NCBI GenBank assembly: GCA_023406965.1
Contig: JAEXTI010000588.1
Coordinates: forward strand, 1 to 5,348
Direction of reading: 5' to 3'
Length of the DNA: 5,348 nt
Source of the DNA: Chloroflexota bacterium
Lineage (GTDB): Bacteria > Chloroflexota > Anaerolineae > Anaerolineales > Anaerolineaceae
Made by a program: the position numbers and the translations under genes. Below the pieces are notes generated by a model. It worked only from the letters and a program-made list of their open reading frames with translations. It did not search any database and was not told the DNA's origin. This document shows positions 1 through 5,348 of this stretch, piece by piece (the first letter of the stretch is position 1; every line of letters starts with the position of its first letter).

Positions 1-12
1 ATTTTGTAAGTT

Positions 13-2421
13 GTGGATAACAAAAGGCGACGAGTGAAGGAAACGGGATTTGCGGCGTTTCTCGATAAGCTTGTTGCAAGGACGGGTGGCTGGTACCCGT
101 TCTGGATGCTTGTCATTTTGCAGGTAATTAATACCCCGATCGTAATAATACTCACCGCCATGCCCGCGCAAAGCAACGCTGAATTCACTCAAACGCAAGG
201 GTTAGGCTTGCTTATTTTTGGGGGAGCAGCCATGATCCTCCGGAATGTTGTGCTGCTGGTCAGTTTTTCTAGATATCACCGTGACATGATCACGCGATTA
301 GCAGCCCTGAAGCAAAATGGGGCTGTGGATATCGAAATCGAGCAGCGGGCCTGGGAACAAGTGAACTTTGCTTCACGACGGTATGTGTACTTAGAATTCT
401 TGGGGTACGTTGCTCTGGTATTACTCCCGACTTTATTGTTCGGGTATTTGATGTATCAATTGCATGTACTTCAACTAATTTTTTTGGGCCTGTCCATGTT
501 GGCCGCCGGATTGGTAAATTCGATCTTAGGGAGCCTAGCTATGGACCAATGGCTGGAACCGGTGATGCGACGGTTGCAGCCGGTGCGGCTGGAGGTCCAA
601 TTGTTAGGAATGAAGGGCACACGCCTGTGGGTCAAATTGTCACTGGCGATCATCGGCTTTCTGCTGGTCGGCTTGCTGCTTACCATCCCGACAGCTTTCC
701 AACAGATCAATCTAGCGGTTTTGGGCCAGGACCGATCCCCTGAAGCGACGATGACAGCATTTCATAAAATCATGGTGGCAGGTGTTGGAGCCGTCGCCGT
801 AGGCGTGTTTTTGTCCTTCCGTTTGATCTCTTACATTTCAGTTCCTTTCGAGAAGATTATTCGGATGTTAAAAGATGTTGAGGCTGGAGACCTGAGCAGG
901 CGGATGGACATTATCTATTCAGATGAGTTCGGCAGCCTGAGTATTTACCTTAATCGGATGGTTGACCGGTTGCAAAAGATGACCGGCAACCTTGAACAAC
1001 AGGTATCGGAGCGCACCGCCGAATTGCAGCAGGCAAACGAACAATTGCAGGTCGAACTGGCAGAGCGGAAACGCGTTCAAGACCAACTGGCTTATGCCGT
1101 GTTGCACGATCCACTCACCGACATCTCAAACCGAAATCTATTAATGGACCGCCTGCAACATGTATTGGAACAGGCGAAACGGCGAATAAACAAGGATTAT
1201 GCTGTGTTGTTCATGGACCTGGATCGTTTCAAGGTTGTAAACGATAGCCTGGGTCATAACATTGGCGATCTGCTGCTGGTTGAAAGCGCTCGGCGAATTC
1301 GGAAATGCATCCGCAGCGAGGATACCGTGGCACGCCTGGGTGGAGATGAATTCGTGATTTTAGTCGAAGCTATGGCGGATGCACACCAAGTGGTTAAAAT
1401 CGCCGAGCGGATTTTGCGCGAATTGGCAGAGCCAGCTGATCTGGAAGGATATAAGGTTTTCGCTTCAACCAGCATAGGGATTGTGTTAGGAGATGCACGG
1501 TATGAACAGGCGGAAGACGTGTTGCGGGACGCCGATATTGCCATGTACCGCGCGAAACGGCGGGGAACCGGAGGCTATGAGATCTTCGACCCTGTTATGC
1601 TAGATAGTGTTATGTCCCGCCTGGAATTGGAGCATGATTTGCGTATAGCGATAGATGAAGGGCAATTTGTGCTTCACTATCAACCGGTTGTCGATCTTGC
1701 GGCTCAGCGGATGGTGGGTTTCGAAGCGCTGGTGCGATGGAATCATCCCACTCGCGGTTTGGTCATGCCTGGTGATTTCATTCCGCTGGCAGAGGAGATT
1801 GGCCTGATCGTGCCGATCGGGTATTGGGTAATGGATGAAGCCTGCCGACAGATCGGCCTCTGGCAAGAAAAATTTCCAGCCACCCCGCCGATGTCAGTAA
1901 GTGTGAATGTGTCCCCCCGGCAGTTCGTAGAAAAGGATCTGGTTGAGAAGGTTGCTGGGATGTTGGAAAAGTATTGCCTGCCCTCCGGAAGCTTGAATCT
2001 AGATATTGCAGAAAGTCTGATCATGGAAGGCTCATCAAATACAACCTCGTTGTTGGCCAGACTGGAAGAATTGGGTGTGCATGCTCAGATCGACGATTTT
2101 GGAATGGGCTATTCATCCTTGGGCTCTTTGCAGACGCGCTCAATTGAAATTCTAAAAGTCGACAGAGCTTTCATCGCAAACCTGGAAACGGATGGTGTTG
2201 GTCTGGAAGTTGTGCGAATGATCATATCGCTGGCGCACGGGTTGGGCATGAAGGTCATCGCTGAAGGAGTAGAGACCGATCGCCAAATGGCAATGCTGGC
2301 TGGTTTGAATTGCGAATACGCGCAAGGATATAAGATTGCCAGCCCACTGGACAGTCGAGAAGCTTGGGATTGGCTGGGTAGGTTGTTCGATGGTTCAGGT
2401 GGCGAGTCAGAAGTTCGCTAA
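13..2421 (+). CDS. Membrane-bound diguanylate cyclase/phosphodiesterase (6TM-HAMP-GGDEF-EAL)
   Basis: Inner-membrane signalling protein of 802 aa predicted to make and/or degrade cyclic di-GMP. Six hydrophobic segments lie near residues 29-49, 63-86, 125-146, 152-175, 207-229 and 252-274, with only short loops and no sizeable extracytoplasmic sensor domain. A HAMP linker follows (about 273-326, with P278 and the DEFG motif at 304-307), then a charged coiled coil (about 322-360). The GGDEF domain (about 362-522) has DPLT at 366-369, the metal-site stretch MDLDRFK at 401-407, an intact GGDEF at 443-447 and an intact inhibitory RxxD site (RSED, 434-437), so cyclase activity with product feedback is expected. 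The EAL domain (about 540-788) has EAL 571-573, N632, DD 694-695, K715, E751 and Q771. The usual E-I/L-T-E-S motif reads D-I-A-E-S at 664-668. An in-frame TAA at 7-9 fixes the N-terminal limit. The start used is GTG at 13, but GTG at 34 (795 aa) has a better-spaced AAGG. The family call is certain; the net activity is not. Confidence 0.95.
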   Translation: MDNKRRRVKETGFAAFLDKLVARTGGWYPFWMLVILQVINTPIVIILTAMPAQSNAEFTQTQGLGLLIFGGAAMILRNVVLLVSFSRYHRDMITRLAALKQNGAVDIEIEQRAWEQVNFASRRYVYLEFLGYVALVLLPTLLFGYLMYQLHVLQLIFLGLSMLAAGLVNSILGSLAMDQWLEPVMRRLQPVRLEVQLLGMKGTRLWVKLSLAIIGFLLVGLLLTIPTAFQQINLAVLGQDRSPEATMTAFHKIMVAGVGAVAVGVFLSFRLISYISVPFEKIIRMLKDVEAGDLSRRMDIIYSDEFGSLSIYLNRMVDRLQKMTGNLEQQVSERTAELQQANEQLQVELAERKRVQDQLAYAVLHDPLTDISNRNLLMDRLQHVLEQAKRRINKDYAVLFMDLDRFKVVNDSLGHNIGDLLLVESARRIRKCIRSEDTVARLGGDEFVILVEAMADAHQVVKIAERILRELAEPADLEGYKVFASTSIGIVLGDARYEQAEDVLRDADIAMYRAKRRGTGGYEIFDPVMLDSVMSRLELEHDLRIAIDEGQFVLHYQPVVDLAAQRMVGFEALVRWNHPTRGLVMPGDFIPLAEEIGLIVPIGYWVMDEACRQIGLWQEKFPATPPMSVSVNVSPRQFVEKDLVEKVAGMLEKYCLPSGSLNLDIAESLIMEGSSNTTSLLARLEELGVHAQIDDFGMGYSSLGSLQTRSIEILKVDRAFIANLETDGVGLEVVRMIISLAHGLGMKVIAEGVETDRQMAMLAGLNCEYAQGYKIASPLDSREAWDWLGRLFDGSGGESEVR

Positions 2422-2434
2422 AGGCTGTGGTATG

Positions 2435-2449
2435 GAAACATGTTGTTTC
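2435..2449. repeat. Short inverted repeat (hairpin 1) in the convergent gap
   Basis: GAAACA at 2435-2440 and TGTTTC at 2444-2449 are exact reverse complements separated by TGT. They form a 6-bp AT-rich stem just after the stop codon of the c-di-GMP gene. No U-tract follows on either strand, so its role as a terminator is weak on its own. It could also be chance. Confidence 0.35.
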
Positions 2450-2451
2450 GT

Positions 2452-2476
2452 GGGATGATCCTGCGAGGATCCTTCC
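2452..2476. terminator. Possible bidirectional terminator hairpin between convergent genes
   Basis: GATCCT (2457-2462) pairs with AGGATC (2466-2471) across a GCG loop. After one T/C mismatch the stem continues outward as GGGA (2452-2455) against TTCC (2473-2476), counting one G-U pair. It sits between two convergent stop codons (2421 and 2487), where a shared terminator would be expected. No run of T follows in either direction, so it is not a textbook intrinsic terminator. The position supports it more than the sequence does. Confidence 0.4.
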
Positions 2477-2486
2477 AGGGTGACAA

Positions 2487-3770
2487 TTACTTTCGCTCAC
2501 CTTCATCGGACGGATTAATTGGTGGAAAGGCGTTGATGATCTCCACCGCGCGGGCAACACCGTTTTCGCTGCGTAGTTTTTCGCCCAGATCGGCGGCGCG
2601 CTGGCGCATGCCTGTGTCGGATAGGGCCGTATGGATAGCGCCTGCTAATCGTTCGCTGGTGAGCTGTTTGAAGGGGACGGGCTTGGGTCCGACTCCCATT
2701 TCGGCGGCACGCGCGCCCCAGTAGAGTTGATCGAAGGCGAATGGCACAACGATGGAGGGCACGCCGGAGGCAAAGCCGAAGCCGCTGGTTCCCGAGCCAC
2801 CATGATGGACGATGGCAGCCATGCGTGGGAACAACCATCCGTAAGGTGCGTACGTCATGGGGAAAATTTCGGTGGGCAGGTCGCCGCCCAGGCCGGCCCA
2901 ACCTGCGTGCAGGATGGCGCGCCTGCCGCTGAGGCGAACGGCTTCGATGATCAAGGTGGTGATGCGGGCCGGGTCGCGAACGGGCATGCTGCCGAAACCG
3001 ATGAACACCGGGGGATCACCCGACTCGATGAAGCGTTGCAATTCCGGAGAGGGTCGCCAATCAGGGTCTTCGGGGTACCACCATCCGGTCTGTTGGATGT
3101 GGCTGCCCCAGTCGGAGGGACGCGGGACAACGTGCTCACTGAAGCCGTAAATGAAAGGCACTTTCTTCGTGTAGATGTCGTTGAACGGGCCCCAGAAGGG
3201 CAAGGCGGGCAACTTCCAGGTTTGGGTGCGCAGACGGTTGACCGAGCTACGGAACAATTGCCAGCCCATCTGCTCGCCCAGACGGTAGGTGAGCATGTTG
3301 AAGCCCGGCAGACGCGAGAGGGGCGAGGGCGCGCCCATGAGCGGCATTGTGCGCGTGCGGGCCAATGGGATGACAGCAACAACCGCCCAGGGGATGCCCA
3401 GGTGCTCGGCCAGATCGCCGCCGTAGAGATAGGCCGGGAGTTGGTTGAGGATGAGATCGGAGTCGTACAGGTTGGTGAGGTCTTGAGGCAGGCTGGCGGC
3501 AAGCGTGCCGTAAGATTTTTGCAGCGCGCGCATGACCTGGAGCGGGTTCGCTTTGTGGTTGAGGAAATTTCCTTCGGCGGCGGTTTGAAGCAAAGCTTGC
3601 GCGTCGCCGTGGATGGGGGAGAAGTCTAGCCCCGCAGCGGTGGCCATTGAGGCGAAAGCCTTGAAGGTGGCGACACGGACCTGGTGGCCGGCGTCCAGTA
3701 ATGCTTTACCTAAGTGGATGTAAGGTTGGACGTCACCGCGAGAACCAAGGGCCAGGATGGTGATGCGCAT
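2487..3770 (-). CDS. GT-B glycosyltransferase, GT1/sterol-glucosyltransferase-like
   Basis: Predicted cytoplasmic or membrane-peripheral enzyme of 427 aa that transfers a sugar from a nucleotide sugar, most likely UDP-linked, to a lipophilic or small-molecule acceptor. The N-terminal acceptor half (about 1-215) opens with a Rossmann strand and the signature GSRGDVQPYIHLG (9-21). This motif is shared with sterol 3-beta-glucosyltransferases and antibiotic glycosyltransferases, and its Asp (D13) is the family's proposed catalytic position. The C-terminal donor half (about 250-410) starts at FIGFGSM (256-262) and carries the nucleotide-binding motif HHGGSGTSG (322-330), then GVP (336-338) and the terminal DQ (347-348) that usually contacts the sugar. 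The length is normal for a bacterial member. There is no signal peptide or membrane helix. The ATG at 3770 is preceded by GAGGA at 7 nt spacing. It is convergent with the c-di-GMP gene and divergent from the GH1 gene. The acceptor cannot be read from the sequence; a hopanoid, sterol, carotenoid, polyketide or flavonoid is possible. The family is firm and the substrate is open. Confidence 0.93.
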   Translation of the reverse strand: MRITILALGSRGDVQPYIHLGKALLDAGHQVRVATFKAFASMATAAGLDFSPIHGDAQALLQTAAEGNFLNHKANPLQVMRALQKSYGTLAASLPQDLTNLYDSDLILNQLPAYLYGGDLAEHLGIPWAVVAVIPLARTRTMPLMGAPSPLSRLPGFNMLTYRLGEQMGWQLFRSSVNRLRTQTWKLPALPFWGPFNDIYTKKVPFIYGFSEHVVPRPSDWGSHIQQTGWWYPEDPDWRPSPELQRFIESGDPPVFIGFGSMPVRDPARITTLIIEAVRLSGRRAILHAGWAGLGGDLPTEIFPMTYAPYGWLFPRMAAIVHHGGSGTSGFGFASGVPSIVVPFAFDQLYWGARAAEMGVGPKPVPFKQLTSERLAGAIHTALSDTGMRQRAADLGEKLRSENGVARAVEIINAFPPINPSDEGERK

Positions 3771-3777
3771 CGCTAAT

Positions 3778-3782
3778 TCCTC
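3778..3782 (-). promoter_or_regulatory. Ribosome binding site of the glycosyltransferase
   Basis: On the minus strand GAGGA lies 7 nt upstream of the ATG at 3770. This spacing is normal and supports that start over later in-frame ATG codons. Confidence 0.75.
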
Positions 3783-3811
3783 ATGTGACAGATAAGTTCG
3801 GATGTGTTTCT

Positions 3812-3839
3812 ACTATACAGAATAATCTACGATATGCAA
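3812..3839 (-). promoter_or_regulatory. Candidate sigma-70-type promoter for the glycosyltransferase
   Basis: Read on the minus strand: TTGCAT (3839-3834), a 16-bp spacer, then TATAGT (3817-3812). The -10 matches the consensus at 5 of 6 positions and the -35 at 3 of 6 (the TTG). Transcription would start near 3805, giving a leader of about 35 nt that contains the GAGGA ribosome site. It is predicted by eye only; the -35 half is weak. Confidence 0.5.
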
Positions 3840-3902
3840 GCGTGATTTTGGTGAAACGGCTTTGATTGGATCCTTTGGTGGGAAGCAGACGGTTGTTGTA
3901 AG

Positions 3903-3923
3903 CTGGAGGGATTCTTCCAGAAT
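3903..3923. promoter_or_regulatory. Overlapping inverted repeats upstream of the GH1 promoter (candidate operator)
   Basis: Two dyads overlap here. CTGGAGG (3903-3909) pairs with CTTCCAG (3914-3920) across GATT, counting one G-U pair. ATTCT (3911-3915) is the exact complement of AGAAT (3919-3923) across TCC. Together they cover where the -35 element of the GH1 promoter should be, and no good -35 hexamer is present there. A bound regulator, either activator or repressor, would fit. The half-sites are short and match no operator I recognise. Confidence 0.35.
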
Positions 3924-3945
3924 AGGAAATGTATAATATAGGAAA
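3922..3945 (+). promoter_or_regulatory. Promoter -10 box flanked by ATAGGAAA direct repeats
   Basis: A perfect TATAAT lies at 3932-3937. It is bracketed by two identical 8-bp copies of ATAGGAAA, at 3922-3929 and 3938-3945, with a 16-bp period. Transcription would start at about 3944, inside the second repeat, leaving a leader of about 23 nt before the GH1 ATG. There is no convincing TTGACA-like element 16-18 bp upstream, so the promoter may need an activator, or the repeats may bind a repressor that covers the start site. Confidence 0.5.
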
Positions 3946-3954
3946 CGATTGGCC

Positions 3955-3961
3955 AGGGAGG
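3955..3961 (+). promoter_or_regulatory. Strong ribosome binding site deciding the GH1 start
   Basis: AGGGAGG ends 5 nt before the ATG at 3967. An in-frame TTG at 3949 lies upstream of this site and has no comparable Shine-Dalgarno sequence, so ATG 3967 is chosen. Confidence 0.85.
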
Positions 3962-3966
3962 TTGGT

Positions 3967-5202
3967 ATGACTGAATTCGCTTTTCCGAAAGGCTTTTTGT
4001 GGGGCGCTGCCACGGCAGCCCACCAGGTGGAGGGGAACAATATCAACAGCGAGAGCTGGGTGCTGGAGCATTTGCCCGGGACGATCTACGCGGAGCCTTC
4101 GGGAGATGCCTGCGACCATTATCACCGTTATCCCGAAGATATCGCCCTGCTGGCAGAATTGGGCTTTAACGCCTACCGTTTCTCGGTGGAATGGGCGCGG
4201 ATTGAGCCGGAAGAGGGTGAATTCTCGTTTGCCGAACTCGAGCACTACCGGCGTATGTTGGCCAAGTGTCACGAGCATGGCATCCGACCAGTGGTGACGT
4301 TCAACCATTTCACCTCGCCGCGCTGGCTGATGCGTTACGGTGGATGGGTGGATGAGAAAACGCCGGAGCGTTTTGCGCGCTACTGCGAGCGGGTGACGAA
4401 GCATTTGGGAGACTTGATCGGCGCAGCCTGTACGTTGAACGAGGTGAATCTACCGGCGGTGCTTGACCGGCTGCTGCCGTTCAAAATCAGCGAGCTGCCC
4501 TGGTGGGGCACTGCTGCACAGGCTTTTGGGGTTGTGCCGGAGCGGTTGGGTGTTTTCCAGTTTGCGGGTTCGCCTGAAGCCAGGCAGGTTATCATGGAAG
4601 CGCATCGGCGCGGGGTTGAGGCCATCAAGTCCGGGCCGGGGGATTTCATGGTGGGGTTGACCCTGGCGATGGTGGATGTGCAAGCGGTGGAAGGGGGCGA
4701 AACGAGGGCGGCGGAGTACCAGCGCGAGATGAACGATTGGTTCCTGGAGCAATTGCGCGGGGATGATTTTGTGGGCGTGCAGACCTATTCGCGCATGCTG
4801 GTGGGGGCCGAAGGCGTGACTCGGGCGCCGGCGGATGCCGAGCGGAATCAGATGGGGGATGAGTATTACCCAGAAGCGATTGGAGGCACGATCCGGCATG
4901 CGGCCCAGGTGTCGGGAATTCCGATCATGGTGACCGAGAACGGGTTGGCTTCCACTGATGACTCGCGGCGGTTGGAATACTTCCAGCGAGCGCTGCGCTG
5001 TGTGGCGGATTGTATGAATGAAGGGATCGATGTGCGCGGCTACTTCTGCTGGTCAGCGATGGATAACTTTGAGTGGAACAGCGGTTACGGGCCGAAGTTT
5101 GGAATCATCGAGGTGGACCGGGAGACACAGGAGCGCACACCGAAACCAAGCGCTTATTGGTTGGGTGAGGTGGCGAAGCTGAACAAGCTGAGTTTACTGT
5201 AG
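3967..5202 (+). CDS. GH1 family beta-glycosidase (beta-glucosidase-like)
   Basis: Predicted cytoplasmic retaining glycosidase of 411 aa with a (beta/alpha)8 barrel that hydrolyses beta-linked glucosides or related glycosides. There is no signal peptide. The family's N-terminal signature FLWGAATAAHQVEG is at 10-23 (Q20 is a sugar-binding residue), and the pocket His is H114 in TFNHF (111-115). The acid/base is E159 in TLNE (156-159) and the nucleophile is E324 in VTENG (322-326). The C-terminal sugar-binding stretch WSAMDNFEW (362-370) has E369 and W370. Differences from the classic form are NEV instead of NEP at 158-160 and VQTY (271-274) instead of the usual NYY-type motif. The catalytic glutamates are only 165 residues apart (188 in Agrobacterium Abg, E170/E358), and the whole enzyme is shorter than the usual 440-480 aa. 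All catalytic residues are present, so activity is expected. It is divergent from the glycosyltransferase. The exact sugar and aglycone cannot be told from sequence. Confidence 0.94.
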   Translation: MTEFAFPKGFLWGAATAAHQVEGNNINSESWVLEHLPGTIYAEPSGDACDHYHRYPEDIALLAELGFNAYRFSVEWARIEPEEGEFSFAELEHYRRMLAKCHEHGIRPVVTFNHFTSPRWLMRYGGWVDEKTPERFARYCERVTKHLGDLIGAACTLNEVNLPAVLDRLLPFKISELPWWGTAAQAFGVVPERLGVFQFAGSPEARQVIMEAHRRGVEAIKSGPGDFMVGLTLAMVDVQAVEGGETRAAEYQREMNDWFLEQLRGDDFVGVQTYSRMLVGAEGVTRAPADAERNQMGDEYYPEAIGGTIRHAAQVSGIPIMVTENGLASTDDSRRLEYFQRALRCVADCMNEGIDVRGYFCWSAMDNFEWNSGYGPKFGIIEVDRETQERTPKPSAYWLGEVAKLNKLSLL

Positions 5203-5348
5203 TCCACCAGGCGAATCGCCGTCCAGCCAGGTCAAAATACCCCGAAAATTGTGGTCGGGGTTGATGATTGCGTCTATTTGCAAAACAGGAGTCGATGTTG
5301 GCCAGGGTTCGTAGATGGCCTTCAGGCGCTCCACCTCTTCCCATCCCA
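5194..5348 (-). CDS. C-terminal fragment of an unidentified protein, truncated by the right edge
   Basis: A reading frame on the minus strand runs in open from the right edge for 50 codons and stops at TAA (5196-5194). The visible C-terminus begins GWEEVERLKAIYEPW and ends LTWLDGDSPGGLQ. It reads as real protein: a charged amphipathic helix, a linker, then a hydrophobic strand (VLQIDAII). The first half strongly prefers G or C at third positions. A helix ending in YxPW followed by a strand with I-D resembles the C-terminus of some P-loop nucleoside or small-molecule kinases, but this is only an impression and no function is assigned. The start and most of the gene lie beyond the window. Its last 9 bases overlap the 3' end of the GH1 gene, so the two genes are convergent. 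Confidence 0.65.
   Translation of the reverse strand, partial: GWEEVERLKAIYEPWPTSTPVLQIDAIINPDHNFRGILTWLDGDSPGGLQ
5239..5261. repeat. GC-rich inverted repeat near the convergent gene ends
   Basis: ACCCCGA (5239-5245) and TCGGGGT (5255-5261) are exact complements around a 9-nt loop, 36 nt past the GH1 stop. On the plus strand no U-tract follows. On the minus strand the stem is followed by ATTTTGAC, but that lies inside the partial reading frame about 40 nt before its stop. It could help end the GH1 transcript or be a chance result of coding sequence. Confidence 0.3.

Noticed and set aside
2727..3629. 300-codon open frame on the plus strand, antisense to the glycosyltransferase
   Set aside because: Its composition (rich in Gly, Arg, Glu, Val, Ala, with no hydrophobic core pattern or motif) is what the complement of a GC-biased coding strand gives. 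The minus strand carries unmistakable glycosyltransferase motifs across the same bases.
3949..3966. TTG start six codons upstream for GH1
   Set aside because: It would place the strong AGGGAGG site inside the coding region. The ATG at 3967 has ideal spacing and gives the usual GH1 N-terminus.
3781..4404. 207-codon minus-strand open frame covering the divergent region and the start of GH1
   Set aside because: It would occupy both promoters and the well-supported 5' part of GH1, and its translation shows no domain or convincing start signal.
5239..5261. GC stem followed by ATTTT on the minus strand as an intrinsic terminator
   Set aside because: It lies inside the partial reading frame before its stop codon, and the T-run is short. 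It is kept only as a low-confidence inverted repeat.
5105..5344. 79-codon minus-strand frame at the right edge
   Set aside because: Most of it lies antisense to conserved GH1 C-terminal sequence, and the neighbouring frame ending at 5194 is more protein-like and stops neatly at the GH1 end.
1..5348. CRISPR array, tRNA/rRNA, transposase, toxin-antitoxin or phage genes
   Set aside because: No repeat-spacer pattern, cloverleaf, terminal inverted repeats with a transposase, or small paired genes were seen on either strand.

Overview
This 5.3-kb window carries three complete protein-coding genes and the 3' end of a fourth. The content is chromosomal housekeeping or accessory in type. I see no rRNA, tRNA, CRISPR array, insertion sequence or phage gene. 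Base composition is mixed: the first gene is visibly more AT-rich in its first half, and the two carbohydrate-enzyme genes are more GC-rich. The enzyme families, the GTG start, the HAMP-GGDEF-EAL architecture and the GH1 subtype (VQTY instead of NYY, a form I associate with Actinobacteria and Chloroflexota) suggest a free-living, non-enteric bacterium. Chloroflexota (Anaerolineae-like) is a guess from style, not something the sequence proves.

Layout. (1) 13-2421, plus strand: a membrane-bound cyclic-di-GMP turnover protein with six transmembrane helices, then HAMP, coiled coil, GGDEF and EAL. (2) 2422-2486: a 65-bp gap between convergent genes that holds two short hairpins. (3) 2487-3770, minus strand: a GT-B fold glycosyltransferase of the GT1/GT28-like sterol or lipid glucosyltransferase type. 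(4) 3771-3966: a 196-bp divergent intergenic region with a recognisable promoter in each direction. The plus-strand -10 box lies between two copies of ATAGGAAA and next to overlapping palindromes. (5) 3967-5202, plus strand: a compact GH1 family glycosidase. (6) 5194-5348, minus strand: the last 50 codons of an unidentified gene that enters from the right edge and overlaps the GH1 gene tail to tail by 9 bp.

How they may work together. The glycosyltransferase and the GH1 enzyme are transcribed divergently from one small control region. One family makes glycosides from nucleotide sugars and the other cleaves beta-glycosides, so co-regulated glycoside building and trimming is reasonable, but this is inference from position. 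The c-di-GMP protein is convergent with the glycosyltransferase and has no evident mechanistic link to it. I found no clear evidence of an undescribed system. The points most worth a second look are the altered EAL metal-site motif, the repeat-flanked promoter, the divergent glycosyltransferase/glycosidase pair and the overlapping partial gene at the right edge.
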